Shown: positions 42,093 through 51,383, counted from the first letter of the stretch. The stretch: DNA of 64,000 bases from Streptomyces durmitorensis (GCF_023498005.1 NZ_CP097289.1:806001-870000), one strand, 5' to 3'. The notes: generated by a model not told the origin, from the sequence alone. Numbers and translations are program-made.

Positions 42093-44321
42093 TCAGCCGC
42101 GTACGGACTCCAGCTCCCGGTCCTGGTCGTCCTTGCGCGCCTCGGGGAAGTCGCCGAGCTGCCTGTGCAGCTTCTCGCCCTCCACGTCGACGTTCGGGAG
42201 CAGCCGGTCGAGCCACTTCGGCAGCCACCACGCCGACTTGCCCAGGAGGGCGAGCACGGCGGGGACGATCGCCATACGGACGACGAAGGCGTCGAAGAGG
42301 ACGGCGATGGCCAGGCCGAAGCCCATCATCTTGATCATGTCGTCGTTCTCCATGATGAAGCCGGAGAAGACGCTGATCATGATGACCGCCGCCGCGGCGA
42401 CGACCCGTCCGCCGTGCGTGAAGCCGGTGACGACGGCCTCGGCGGGGCGCGCCCCGTGGACGTACGCCTCACGCATGCGCGTCACGAGGAAGACCTCGTA
42501 GTCCATCGCGAGGCCGAAGACCACACCGATCATGAAGATCGGCATCATGCTCATGATCGGGCCGGGCTGCTCCACGCCGACGATGTCGGCGAGCCATCCC
42601 CACTGGAAGACCGCGACGACGGCGCCGAGCGCGGCGGCCACCGACAGGAGGAAGCCGAGCGCCGCCTTGAGCGGCACGAGCACCGAGCGGAAGACCAGCA
42701 TCAGGAGCAGGAAGGCCAGGCCGACGACGAGTCCCAGGTAGGGCAGGAGCGCGTCGTCCAGGGTCTGCGAGAAGTCGATGGTCATGGCGGTCGCGCCGGT
42801 GACCAGGACCTCGGAGCCCGTCTTGTCCCCGAGACCGTCGACCGTCGAGCGGATCGTCTTGACGACGCCCTCGGTCTTGTGGTCGCTGGGTCCGGTCTTC
42901 GGTACGACGTTGAAGATCGCGGTGTCGTCGGACTTGTTGCCGTTGGCCGGGGTGACGGCGGCGACGCCGTCGATCTTGGCGATCTCCTTGCCGACGGTGT
43001 CGGCCGCGGCCGCGGCGCCCTTGTCCTTGTCGGTGTCGACGGTGACCATCAGCGGGCCGTTGAAGCCGGCGCCGAAGGACTCGGACAGCATGTCGTACGC
43101 CTTGCGCTGCGTGGTGTCCGGTGCCGACGTGCCCTCGTCGGGCAGGCCGAGCTCCAGGCTGGTGGCCGGTACGGCGACCACACCGAGGCCCACCACGGCG
43201 AGCAGCAGGACCGGGATCGGGCGGCGCAGCACGAAGCGAGCCCAGCGGGTGCCGAGCTTCGGCTTGGCGTTCGGGTCCCGCAGCTCGCTGGCGGGCTTCT
43301 TGCGGTCCTTGCGGCGCAGGACCTTCTTGCCCGCGAAGCCGAGCAGCGCGGGGATCATGGTGAGCGCGATGAGGACGGCTATCGCGACCGTGCCGGCCGC
43401 GGCCAGGCCCATCTTGGTGAGGATCGGGATGTTGACGATCGCCAGGCCGGAGAGAGCGACGATGACGGTGAGTCCGGCAAACACCACGGCGGAACCGGCG
43501 GTGCCGGTGGCGCGGCCCGCTGCCTCCTCCGGTTCACGGCCGTCGGTGATCTCCGCCCGGTAGCGGGAGACGATGAAGAGGGCGTAGTCGATGCCGACGG
43601 CGAGGCCGATCATCATCGCGAGCGTCGACGTGGTGCCGGAGAGGTCCAGGAGGCTGCCGAGGGCCGCGATGCCCGAGACACCGATGCCCACGCCGATGAT
43701 GGCGGTCAGGAGCGGCATGCCCGCGGCGACCATCGAGCCGAACGTGATGATCAGGACGACCGCGGAGACCGCGATGCCGATGAGCTCGGCCGTGCCGCCC
43801 ATCTCCTGCTCGGCCATGACGGCGTCGCCGCCGGTCTCGACGGTGAAGCCCGTCTTACGGGCGTCGTCGGTGGTCTTGGTCAGCGCGTCGCGCGCCTTGT
43901 CGGTGAGTTCCTGGGCGTTGACCTTGTACGTGACGGACGCGTACGCGGTGGTGCCGTCCTTGCTGACGGCGTTGGCCTTGAAGGGGTCGGCGACCTCGGC
44001 GACCTGCGGGCCGGTGCCCAGGTTCTTGACCAGCTTCTCGACGTCGGCCTTGGGGCCGGACTGCGTCAGCTTCTCGCCCTCGGGGGCGCGGATGACGACA
44101 CGGGCGGTGGCGCCCTCGGCGCTGGCCGCCGGGAACTTCTCGTCGAGGAGGTCGAAGGCCTTCTGTGATTCCGTCCCCGGCATGGAGAAGGAGTCCTCGG
44201 GCGGTGCGGGTGCGGCCGACGCGGAGAAGCCGACGCCGGCCAGCAGCACCACCCACATCAGTGCCACATAGCGGCGTCGCCGGAAGGCGAGGCGGCCCAG
44301 TTTGTAGAGGAACGTAGCCAC
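42093..44321 (-). CDS. MMPL/RND family membrane transporter
   Basis: The 742 residues have about 12 membrane segments in the MMPL layout: one N-terminal helix, a large external domain (about 45-195), five helices with GLAVGIDYALFIVSRYRAE, then a repeat of the pattern with FGLAMDYEVFLVTRMREAY. These Asp-Tyr segments are the proton-relay regions of MmpL proteins. It probably exports a lipid or drug using the proton gradient. The upstream region carries strong inverted repeats, suggesting control by a local-type repressor, but no regulator gene is adjacent. Confidence 0.93.
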   Translation of the reverse strand: MATFLYKLGRLAFRRRRYVALMWVVLLAGVGFSASAAPAPPEDSFSMPGTESQKAFDLLDEKFPAASAEGATARVVIRAPEGEKLTQSGPKADVEKLVKNLGTGPQVAEVADPFKANAVSKDGTTAYASVTYKVNAQELTDKARDALTKTTDDARKTGFTVETGGDAVMAEQEMGGTAELIGIAVSAVVLIITFGSMVAAGMPLLTAIIGVGIGVSGIAALGSLLDLSGTTSTLAMMIGLAVGIDYALFIVSRYRAEITDGREPEEAAGRATGTAGSAVVFAGLTVIVALSGLAIVNIPILTKMGLAAAGTVAIAVLIALTMIPALLGFAGKKVLRRKDRKKPASELRDPNAKPKLGTRWARFVLRRPIPVLLLAVVGLGVVAVPATSLELGLPDEGTSAPDTTQRKAYDMLSESFGAGFNGPLMVTVDTDKDKGAAAAADTVGKEIAKIDGVAAVTPANGNKSDDTAIFNVVPKTGPSDHKTEGVVKTIRSTVDGLGDKTGSEVLVTGATAMTIDFSQTLDDALLPYLGLVVGLAFLLLMLVFRSVLVPLKAALGFLLSVAAALGAVVAVFQWGWLADIVGVEQPGPIMSMMPIFMIGVVFGLAMDYEVFLVTRMREAYVHGARPAEAVVTGFTHGGRVVAAAAVIMISVFSGFIMENDDMIKMMGFGLAIAVLFDAFVVRMAIVPAVLALLGKSAWWLPKWLDRLLPNVDVEGEKLHRQLGDFPEARKDDQDRELESVRG

Positions 44322-44688
44322 GGCGAAGGGGCTCCCGTCGGTGTCGGCAGGCAGGGTGACTCCCCCGCGGCACGATCAGCGCACGTCAGGGCGGTCAGCA
44401 GGTTTCCTCTCAATAGTCCAGGCCCTGACAGGGCCGGAAGTCAGACTCAGAGCCGGACTATCGGCCCACGGGCGCTGTAGTGCCGTGCACCCTGGGTCAT
44501 CCTCGGGGAGGAGGGGTGGTCAGGTTGTGTAGGACCCACACTGGACGCCTGATCGCCGGAGGATTCGCCTCCGTACCGTGGGACACCTCTTCACCACGCA
44601 ACAACTCGCCCTCATAACACCCCAATAGGAGCGATAAGGTGTCGAGTCAGCTCTCAGATACTTGTCATCACCATCCAGGAGAACCTTC
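44322..44688. other. divergent intergenic region between MMPL and a hypothetical gene
   Basis: This 367-bp region is less G+C-rich near its centre and right end. It holds the palindrome cluster at 44413-44461 and, at its right end, AGGAGAA (44677-44683), the SD of the plus-strand gene. No frame inside shows coding bias. Confidence 0.5.
44413..44461. promoter_or_regulatory. nested inverted repeats upstream of the MMPL gene
   Basis: ATAGTCC (44413-44419) and GGACTAT (44455-44461) bracket a perfect palindrome GGCCCTGACAGGGCC (44421-44435). Two symmetric elements this close suggest a repressor site or a structured 5' end of the MMPL transcript, which begins about 90 bases away. Confidence 0.5.
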
Positions 44689-45849
44689 GTGACTCTTGCC
44701 ATCGCGCCGTCTGAAGCCGCCGACTCGCCCGACGCCACCCCGGTGGACGACACCTCGGTGGACGGCACCTCGGTGGACGCCACCTCCGCCGAGCCGTCGG
44801 ACGGCCTCGCGGCGGTCCCCTCGGGCGACGTGCCCGAGCCGGTGGCCCGGGACGCCCGCGACTTCGGTGCCTACGCACGGACCGGCGGCTGGACCTTCGC
44901 CCTGAAGGTGGCGCGCAGCGTGCGCCCCGGCGGACAGGGTGCCGACGAGACGCCGAAGGTCTCGGCGAAGGAGTTCAGCGATCTTGCCGGCTGCTCCGCC
45001 GAGCGCGTCATGCGCTACTACAAAGCGTGGGACAAGGCCGCTGACGACGGCCTTGTACCCCACTTCGAGGCGCTCACGCCCGGCGAGGACATCGAACTTC
45101 CCGACTCCGACGTCTGGTTGACGTACTACGCGTCCCGCTCCAGCGCCCTCTCCCCGCGCGGCACCGCGATCACGGAGGCCGCCGAGGCCGAGGGCATCCG
45201 CCCCACCAAGGCCCTGGAGGTCGCCGAGAACCCCACCGCACTGCGGGCCGCGATCCTCGCCGACCCCGGGACCGCGGAGGCGGCGCGGCGCGCGCTGATG
45301 GACCGGCTCGAGGAGGACCCGGCGCTGCGCACCGAGATGGTGCGCGACATCGTCCGGGCCGACGACCTCAAGAAGGCGGTCGCGGCCGAGGCCAAGGCGG
45401 GCGACCGCGTCGACTACGTCCGGCAGATCGTCGACAAGGGTCAGGTCAAGACGCCGGCGGGCCAGCTGATCGACGCGCCCGCCGAGCTGAAGGAGGAGGC
45501 CGAGCGCCACCTGTCCCTCATCGACGAACTGGAGGAGGGCGAGGACTCCGGCGAGTGGGCCCGCGAGGCGTACGACACCGTGAAGGACCTGGTCGCCCAG
45601 ACCGTCCAGAGCGACCCGCAGCTGCGGGTGCAGGAGCGCCGCGCGAAGTTCTACAGCAGCCTGCAGAAGGCGACGAAGGTCTTCGAGGAGCTGACCTTCG
45701 ACGACGCCGAGGTCGACGACATCTACGAGGACGACATGCTGCTGCGCCTTGAGGAGCTGCAGAAGTCGATCGCCGCGTGCATCACGGCCCTGCAGGCGGC
45801 GACCGCGGGCACCGCCGCACCGGCCGCACCTGCCGGGGACACCGACTGA
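44689..45849 (+). CDS. uncharacterised soluble protein with N-terminal micro-repeat and possible HTH
   Basis: The 386-residue acidic protein starts at GTG 44689 behind AGGAGAA. The first 45 residues are disordered and contain three 5-residue repeats (VD-x-TS) from a 15-bp tandem repeat. About residues 85-115 (SAKEFSDLAGCSAERVMRYYKAW) look like a helix-turn-helix. A long helical middle part and an Ala/Pro-rich tail follow, with no membrane segment. I do not recognise a named family. A DNA-binding, plasmid-maintenance-like role is only a guess from the helix pattern. It appears to be monocistronic. Confidence 0.75.
   Translation: MTLAIAPSEAADSPDATPVDDTSVDGTSVDATSAEPSDGLAAVPSGDVPEPVARDARDFGAYARTGGWTFALKVARSVRPGGQGADETPKVSAKEFSDLAGCSAERVMRYYKAWDKAADDGLVPHFEALTPGEDIELPDSDVWLTYYASRSSALSPRGTAITEAAEAEGIRPTKALEVAENPTALRAAILADPGTAEAARRALMDRLEEDPALRTEMVRDIVRADDLKKAVAAEAKAGDRVDYVRQIVDKGQVKTPAGQLIDAPAELKEEAERHLSLIDELEEGEDSGEWAREAYDTVKDLVAQTVQSDPQLRVQERRAKFYSSLQKATKVFEELTFDDAEVDDIYEDDMLLRLEELQKSIAACITALQAATAGTAAPAAPAGDTD
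44742..44786. repeat. three tandem 15-bp units
   Basis: GGTGGACG-x-CACCTC occurs three times in a row (44742-44756, 44757-44771, 44772-44786), each differing at one base. It encodes VDDTS-VDGTS-VDATS in the N-terminus of the preceding entry. Confidence 0.85.
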
Positions 45850-45977
45850 CGACTGCGGAACCCGACCCTCCCCGTACATCCCGATGATGACCATGGCCTC
45901 CCCCGTAGCCCTGGAGTCGTACGGAATGACCCATACGCGGAGGGATTCGCCGCACCCCGCCCCGCTCGTAGCTTCTT

Positions 45978-46012
45978 GATCAACGTACGGAGACCGGCGT
46001 ACGGAGTTGATC
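45978..46012. promoter_or_regulatory. inverted plus direct repeat upstream of the TPR gene
   Basis: GATCAAC (45978-45984) and GTTGATC (46006-46012) are inverted repeats. CGTACGGAG occurs directly repeated at 45984-45992 and 45998-46006 between them. It ends 16 bases before the ATG, so it would overlap the transcription start. Confidence 0.5.
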
Positions 46013-46028
46013 GAGAGGTCATGGATCT

Positions 46029-47057
46029 ATGCACGGCAAGGCATTCGCGCCTGAATACCAAGGCGAGTTGGGCACGGCACTCGGGGTGAACTCCTCCTAC
46101 GAGGAGGTGCTGACAGCGGCCGACCGCGCCCTCTCCCAGGCGGACACCGCACTGGAGAGGGCGCGCGCCGCTCTCGCCCTGGCCGAGGCCAACCGGCGGC
46201 TCGGGCAGGTGGACGACGCGGGCGCCGCCTGGCGCCAGAGCTACCGCAGCGCACGCGTCGCGGGGGACGAAGGGGCCATGGCCTGGGCCCTGTGGAGCGG
46301 CGGCACGCTCGCCCGCCAGTGCGGACAACTGCGGCTCGCCCGAAGGCTCTTGACCTGGGGGGTCGCGCTGGCCGCCGACAGCGGTGAACGGCTCGCGCAC
46401 GGCTACGCACTCGCCGGGCTCGCCGAGACGGGACGCATCCAGGGGGACTACGCGGCGGTGGCCGCGCTCCACGAGCAGCTGCTCGAACAGGGCCGGGCGC
46501 ACGGCGAGGCGCGGCATATGGTGTGGGCGATGTCCGGCATCGCCCAGATGCGGCGGAACACCGGGGACTACACCGAGGCGCTCGAACTCTTCGAGGAGTG
46601 CGTCAGGATCGCGGCCGAGGCGCAGGACGCGCGGGGGCGCGCCTGGTCGCTGCGCGGGGTCGCCGACGTCCTCTCGCTGCGGGGCGAGACGGAGCGGGCG
46701 CTCGCGCTGCTCTCGGAGGCGGAGGTCATCTGCCGGTCCATGGATCTGGCGAGCGCGCTGGCGTACAACCACAAGATGCGCGGCAATGTCCTGTTCCGGC
46801 ACGGGAGTTACGAAGCGGCACGCGAGATGTACGCGGTCGCCCTGGAGGAGTTCGACGTCATGCGGGAGCCGCGCGGCGTGGCGCTCGCCCGGCTCGGCCT
46901 GGTCAAGTCGCGTGCCCGCCTCGGCCGCGACCGGAGCGAGACGCTGGCCGAACTGGCCGAGCTCGAAGGGGACTTCGCCCGCATCGGGCTGCGTCACGCG
47001 CGGGAGACGGCCGTCGCCTTCCGGGAGGAGATGACCGCGGGGCTGAGGGTGGCGTGA
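46029..47057 (+). CDS. tetratricopeptide-repeat protein
   Basis: The 342-residue protein is all-helical, with about six to seven TPR-like 34-40-residue units, for example AMAWALWSGGTLARQCGQLRLARRLLTWG and MVWAMSGIAQMRRNTGDYTEALELFEE. There is no HTH or catalytic domain. TPR arrays bind peptides and often act with regulators. Here it stands alone with a symmetric site before its start. The SD is GAGAGG, about 11 bases upstream. Function unknown. Confidence 0.85.
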   Translation: MHGKAFAPEYQGELGTALGVNSSYEEVLTAADRALSQADTALERARAALALAEANRRLGQVDDAGAAWRQSYRSARVAGDEGAMAWALWSGGTLARQCGQLRLARRLLTWGVALAADSGERLAHGYALAGLAETGRIQGDYAAVAALHEQLLEQGRAHGEARHMVWAMSGIAQMRRNTGDYTEALELFEECVRIAAEAQDARGRAWSLRGVADVLSLRGETERALALLSEAEVICRSMDLASALAYNHKMRGNVLFRHGSYEAAREMYAVALEEFDVMREPRGVALARLGLVKSRARLGRDRSETLAELAELEGDFARIGLRHARETAVAFREEMTAGLRVA

Positions 47058-47066
47058 CGCGGGGCG

Positions 47067-47462
47067 TCACACGGCGGGCGGGGTGGGCGTGATGCGGATG
47101 CCCACCGTCCCGGTCGCGCCGCGCCGGAGCTTGCTGCCCAGCAGGGTGAGGCGGCCGACCAGACCGTACTTGCGCTTGATGAGGGTGCGGTAGCGCTCCG
47201 TCGTCTCCGGGTCGCAGATCTCGGCGGTGGCGGGGACCGACTCGCCGGTCGGGTTGCCCCGCAGGTCGCAGGGGCCGATCAGGACGTCGGCGCGGTTGCG
47301 GATCCGCTTGACCTTCCAGGAGTCCGTGACCGTCCAGATGCCGAGCGCGGAGCCGTCCTCGACGACCCAGACGGGGCTCGGCACCCCGTTGCCGTTCTTG
47401 CGGAAACTGGTGACCAGCAGGTACTTCCCTGCGCCGAGCCCCGCCTGCGCTACCTCGTCCAC
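47067..47462 (-). CDS. PPOX-class F420-dependent / pyridoxamine oxidase-like protein
   Basis: From GTG 47462 the protein has 131 residues with the split-barrel flavin-binding fold: LGAGKYLLVTSFRKNGNGVPSPVWVV, LGIWTVTDSWKVKRIRNRADVLIGPCDLRGNP and ERYRTLIKRKYGLVGRLTLLGSKL are typical of short F420H2-dependent reductases. It probably reduces small organic compounds. GTG 47462 is preferred because GGAG lies 8 bases upstream. A longer start (TTG 47498) has no SD and lies in an operator-like palindrome. It converges with the TPR gene with a 9-base gap. Confidence 0.85.
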   Translation of the reverse strand: MDEVAQAGLGAGKYLLVTSFRKNGNGVPSPVWVVEDGSALGIWTVTDSWKVKRIRNRADVLIGPCDLRGNPTGESVPATAEICDPETTERYRTLIKRKYGLVGRLTLLGSKLRRGATGTVGIRITPTPPAV

Positions 47463-47481
47463 GTGTCCGCTCCAACCCGTT

Positions 47482-47500
47482 GTTTGACTCAGATTCAAAC
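47482..47500. promoter_or_regulatory. operator-like inverted repeat before the PPOX gene
   Basis: GTTTGA (47482-47487) and TCAAAC (47495-47500) are exact inverted repeats around 7 bases in a short A/T-rich island. It sits 20-38 bases upstream of the preferred GTG, where a promoter would be. Confidence 0.5.
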
Positions 47501-47580
47501 AGCCTATGGTGCGGATGTTACGCGCGATGAGATTCGCTGGCCGAGGGCCGCGGGCCGACGCCTCCCGCAGGGAACAGGCG

Positions 47581-47618
47581 TGCCTCCGGGGCCCGGACTG
47601 ATCCGGGCCCCGGAGGCA
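47581..47618 (-). terminator. perfect 17-bp hairpin terminator
   Basis: The 17-base arm 47581-47597 is the exact reverse complement of 47602-47618, with a 4-base loop. It lies 15 bases after the stop of the minus-strand secreted protein gene. Confidence 0.87.
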
Positions 47619-47633
47619 TGGGTCATGCGATGC

Positions 47634-48134
47634 TCAGGCGCCCCACGTGCCCTGGTTGACGGCGCAGTTCCAGCCGTTGCCGTGGACCTTGAACTTCACC
47701 TTGTAGGACCTGGTGTTCAGCAGGCGCGTCTTGACCCTGACCCCGAGGCTGGCCTTGCCCTTGAGGCTCTTGTCGTAGACGGAGATGGTCTTCGAGGTCT
47801 TGTGCGTGACCTTGCCGCCCTTCGCCTTCGCCGTGCCGAAGCGGACGTTCTTGACGTTGCTGACGGTGAAGGTGACCTTCTTGAAGCTCTTCGTGCTCTT
47901 GTTCTTGAGGCCGAAGTACAGGCCGTCGCCCTTCACCCACCCACCCGGGCCGATGTAGAACCGGGAGGTGTAGACGATGTCGATCGGGCAGCCGGCGCTC
48001 TGCGCCGATGCGGCCGACGCCTTCGGTGCCTTGGGTGCGTCCGCCGCGGACGCGGATCCGGCCAGGCCGAGCTGAGCGGCCGTGAGTGCCCCCGCCGTGG
48101 CCAGGACTGCGGCGGTCGTGCGTGCGTGGTTCAT
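47634..48134 (-). CDS. small secreted hypothetical protein, beta-rich
   Basis: The 166-residue precursor has a Sec signal peptide ending near GSASA. An Ala/Pro/Lys linker follows, then a domain of about 120 residues rich in Lys, Thr, Val and Gly with two cysteines (GCPIDIV near its start and WNCAV near the C-terminus), probably joined by a disulfide. The even spacing of short strands (SFKKVTFTVSNVKNVRFG) suggests an Ig-like or jelly-roll fold. I do not recognise the family. ATG 48134 has GAAAGG upstream. The very basic mature part may bind an acidic polymer. Confidence 0.8.
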   Translation of the reverse strand: MNHARTTAAVLATAGALTAAQLGLAGSASAADAPKAPKASAASAQSAGCPIDIVYTSRFYIGPGGWVKGDGLYFGLKNKSTKSFKKVTFTVSNVKNVRFGTAKAKGGKVTHKTSKTISVYDKSLKGKASLGVRVKTRLLNTRSYKVKFKVHGNGWNCAVNQGTWGA

Positions 48135-48324
48135 CAGGCTGTTGCCTTTCCCCCTGCGGCCCTCTCGGGCCCAACTGTCGAAATACTGCGATGCAGGCGC
48201 ACAAGGCGGTCTGCGTCCCTGTGCCGCCCGTATTTTTAGCAGGCGGACGGACATCAGGGGACATCAGGTTGTCCGAGCGCACAGCACCGTGACAGAAGCC
48301 GGACAATCGCTCAGCGGTCCGCCC

Positions 48325-49725
48325 TCACATCGGCGGGGGCGCCGGGGCGGGTCCCAGTGTCGTCGTGCCCGGCGTGGACCGGTGGGCGAGGCCGGTGCGG
48401 TAGGCGTCCAGGGCGGCCTCCGTCCGTCCGGTGCGCCGGAGCAGATCACCGAGGAGGCGGCACAGGTCGGCCACGTCCCCGCTCACGCCCGCGCGTTCGA
48501 GCAGCGGCAGTGCGGCGCGGTAGTGCTCCTCTGCGGCCTCCGTGTCACCGCACTCCTCCGCGATGAGGCCGAGCAGCCGGTGCGCGGCGCCCACATGCAC
48601 CGCGCCGCGTCCGGCCCGCAGAGCCGGAACGTCCTTGGACTCCGCGGGTTCCGTGCCGGTGGCCAGCAGCGGCCTCAGCAGCGCCTCCACTTCACGGACC
48701 TTGCCACGCCGCCGCAGCACGTCCGCCAGTTCCACCTCGACCTGCTCGGCGTAGAGAGCAGCCCGCTTGGCGGTGAGCATGTCGTGTGCGGTGCGCAGTT
48801 CGCTCTCGGCGCGTTCCAGGTCGCCGTCCTGGGCGTGCACATAGCCGCGCATCCAGTGGCAGTGGGCGAGTTCGGTGCGGATGTGCAGCTGCTGGTAGAG
48901 GTCCTGGGCCTTGGCGAGCGATGCGTCGGCCTCGGCGATGCGGCCCTGCGCGATGAGGGTGCGGGCCACCCCGCGGTGCATCCCGGCGAGCAGGGCCGGA
49001 TCGTCCACGCGCGGCGCGAGCGCGAGGGCCAGTTCGGCGGCGTGCGCGGCGCGTTCCTGTGCGCCCATGTCCATGTACGGGGCGATGGACGCCGAGTAGA
49101 GGAGGAGCAGCGCGTCGGGGTCGTGCAGGCCTGACGCGTTGAGCTGGTCTAGAGCGGTCTCCAACAGGTGGCAGGCGTAGCGGAGTTCACCCGTGAGGCG
49201 GTGGGCGTTGGCGCGGCCGCGGATGGCGGGGACGCGGCGCGGCAGCGGCTCGTCGGCGAGCAGCCGCTCCACCGAGCCGAAGCACTCGTGCGCGTCGTCG
49301 AGGTCGCCGGACTCCAGGAGGCACTCGCCGAGACCGAGGAGCGCGGTGGCCTGCTCCCCCGGCAGCGCGTGCTCGACGGCTTCGTCGCGCAGGGTGCGGA
49401 AGAGGGCGGCAGCATCCTCGGGAGCCCCGGTGGCCAGGACGTGCCGCGCGTCGGTCAGGCGCAGGCGCAGCTCCGCGGCGAGCCGGGCAGGCCGTCCCGT
49501 CACGAGCTCCTCGGGGGTGACGCCGAGTCGCTCGGCCAGGTGCCTGAGGGCGGCCTCGGAGGGTCTCACCTTGCCCGACTCCAGCGTGGAGACGTAGGCG
49601 GGCGTGTACGCGGGCTCCGCCAACTGCCGCTGGGTGAGCCCGAGTTCCGTACGCAGGCGCAGGACGCGACGCCCGATCGCCCCGGGCCCGTCGAGCCGCA
49701 CACCCCCAGATCCGCTCTCCGTCAT
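48325..49725 (-). CDS. XRE-type HTH regulator with TPR domain
   Basis: The 466 residues begin with a helix-turn-helix (about 15-75: GRRVLRLRTELGLTQRQLAEPAYTPAYVSTLESGKVRPS). About ten TPR-like helical pairs then run to the C-terminus. This layout is that of peptide- or partner-sensing regulators common in streptomycetes. It is divergent from the M64 peptidase across a 221-bp gap and may control it. SD GGAGAGGGAGAG is directly before the ATG. Confidence 0.9.
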   Translation of the reverse strand: MTESGSGGVRLDGPGAIGRRVLRLRTELGLTQRQLAEPAYTPAYVSTLESGKVRPSEAALRHLAERLGVTPEELVTGRPARLAAELRLRLTDARHVLATGAPEDAAALFRTLRDEAVEHALPGEQATALLGLGECLLESGDLDDAHECFGSVERLLADEPLPRRVPAIRGRANAHRLTGELRYACHLLETALDQLNASGLHDPDALLLLYSASIAPYMDMGAQERAAHAAELALALAPRVDDPALLAGMHRGVARTLIAQGRIAEADASLAKAQDLYQQLHIRTELAHCHWMRGYVHAQDGDLERAESELRTAHDMLTAKRAALYAEQVEVELADVLRRRGKVREVEALLRPLLATGTEPAESKDVPALRAGRGAVHVGAAHRLLGLIAEECGDTEAAEEHYRAALPLLERAGVSGDVADLCRLLGDLLRRTGRTEAALDAYRTGLAHRSTPGTTTLGPAPAPPPM

Positions 49726-49946
49726 CTCTCCCTCTCCGTTTCCGACCCAAGCCCATCAGCACCTGACGCAGGGGCATTTGGGAGGAGGCGACGCGAACTC
49801 ACCATTCCCGCAGCCACCTTGCGCCCCAGGCATTGCCCGACTTCCCGACAGCCCCTACATTGAACCGCGCCTTAACCTCCCTTAACCCCCCACTTACGTC
49901 GCGGACTTGCCGATCCCGAGTCCGCGCAGATCCCGGGAGATCTTCC

Positions 49947-51284
49947 ATGCGTCGCAGACACTCATCCGGCATATCTCACATATCCCGCAAGCGTCTCGCC
50001 ATCGCCACCGGTGTCGCCCTGGCCGCCGCGCTCGCCCTCACCGCGCCGGTCGCCGCGGACCAGGGACAGGACAGCAGCGCCGCTGCCGCCCACGGCACCG
50101 GCCAGGTCGAGGTCGAGTACTTCGCGGGGCCCGGCGGCCACCCCCGCCACACCCAGGTCCCCGCCTCCGCCCCCCTCACCACGAAGGAGCGGTCCACGAT
50201 CAAGGGCGACGGCGACGTCCTGCCGATCGTGGAGGCCGGAGCGAGCGACACCAAGGTCGACGTCGTCTTCATCGGTGACGGCTACACCGCCGCCCAGCAG
50301 GAGGACTTCCACGCCGACGTGCGCACCAAGTGGAAGGAGATGGCTGCCGTCGAGCCGTACGCCGAGTACGAGGACCTCTTCAACGTCTGGGCCGTCGACG
50401 CGCATTCGCAGGACTCCGGCGTCTCGGGCGACCCGACGAGCGACGTCCGCAGGAACACCGCCCTGGACTCGGCGTTCTTCTGCGACGGCATCGAGCGGCT
50501 GCTGTGCGTCGACACCAACAAGGTCGAGGCGTACGCCAGCAAGGCCGCCGACCCCGACCTCGTCATCGTGCTCGGCAACTCCACCAAGTACGGCGGCGCG
50601 GGCTACAACGCCATCACATCGCCCTCCGGGTACGACGGCATCGGCACCGCGTCCTCCGACCACCCCGACTCCGACCAGGTCGCCGTCCACGAGACCGGCC
50701 ACTCGTTCGGCAAGCTCGCCGACGAGTACTGGTACGACGAAAGCACCTATTCCGGCCCCGAGCCCGGCGAGTCCAACCTCACCAAGCTCAGCGCCGAAGA
50801 GATGGCCGCGCAGAAGACGAAGTGGCACCAGTGGCTCGGTCAGGAGTCGCCTGACGGCGGCACGGTCGGCGCGTACGAGGGCGGCGGCTACCACGGGCAC
50901 GGCCTCAACCGCCCCACCGAGGACTCGATCATGCGCACGCTGGGCCGCGAGTTCAACCTGCCCGGACGCGAGGCGATGATCGCGGGCTTCCACCAGCACG
51001 CGCCCGTCCTCAGCGGTGTCACCCCCACCGACCGGCAGGTGCGCGGCTCCGAGCGGATACGCGTCGAGGCGTCCTCCCACGCACGGGTGCGCTGGTTCGT
51101 CGACGGCCGCGAGGCACCCCAGGCCAGGGACGCGAGCAGCGTGACCCCCGCCGCGCTCGGGGTGCCGGCCGACGGCCGCGCCCACACCGTCACGGCACGC
51201 GCCACCGACCCGAGCAAGTCGGTGCGCGCCCCGGAACAGCGCAAGCACCTGACCGGCTCGCTGAGCTGGCAGGTCACTCGCTGA
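49947..51284 (+). CDS. secreted M64 family zinc metallopeptidase
   Basis: The 445-residue precursor has a signal peptide ending around APVAADQ. The catalytic domain holds the zinc motif HETGHSFGKLADEY near residue 250, as in M64 (IgA peptidase family), preceded by VDVVFIGDGYTAAQQEDF, a hallmark of the family. A C-terminal beta-domain of about 85 residues (Ig-like) follows. It would degrade proteins outside the cell. ATG 49947 has GGGAGA 6 bases upstream. It is monocistronic with a hairpin behind. Confidence 0.93.
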   Translation: MRRRHSSGISHISRKRLAIATGVALAAALALTAPVAADQGQDSSAAAAHGTGQVEVEYFAGPGGHPRHTQVPASAPLTTKERSTIKGDGDVLPIVEAGASDTKVDVVFIGDGYTAAQQEDFHADVRTKWKEMAAVEPYAEYEDLFNVWAVDAHSQDSGVSGDPTSDVRRNTALDSAFFCDGIERLLCVDTNKVEAYASKAADPDLVIVLGNSTKYGGAGYNAITSPSGYDGIGTASSDHPDSDQVAVHETGHSFGKLADEYWYDESTYSGPEPGESNLTKLSAEEMAAQKTKWHQWLGQESPDGGTVGAYEGGGYHGHGLNRPTEDSIMRTLGREFNLPGREAMIAGFHQHAPVLSGVTPTDRQVRGSERIRVEASSHARVRWFVDGREAPQARDASSVTPAALGVPADGRAHTVTARATDPSKSVRAPEQRKHLTGSLSWQVTR

Positions 51285-51303
51285 TGTGCCGTACGCCATG
51301 ACC

Positions 51304-51354
51304 GGGACGGGAGCCGGGGCACGCTCTCCGCTGAGGGCACCCCGGCCCCGTTCC
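51304..51354 (+). terminator. probable terminator of the M64 gene
   Basis: A G+C-rich arm at 51304-51320 pairs with 51339-51354 with one bulge, 20 bases after the stop codon. Confidence 0.6.
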
Positions 51355-51383
51355 GCCGGGCCCTGACCAGGGATACTCCGGCC

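Noticed and set aside
47463..47498. TTG start extending the PPOX-like protein by 12 residues
   Set aside because: No SD, and it overlaps an operator-like palindrome. GTG 47462 has a well-spaced GGAG and fits family length.
49142..49157. Second DasR-like sequence (TGGTCTAGA core)
   Set aside because: It lies inside the XRE/TPR coding region, far from any promoter, with a poor right half.
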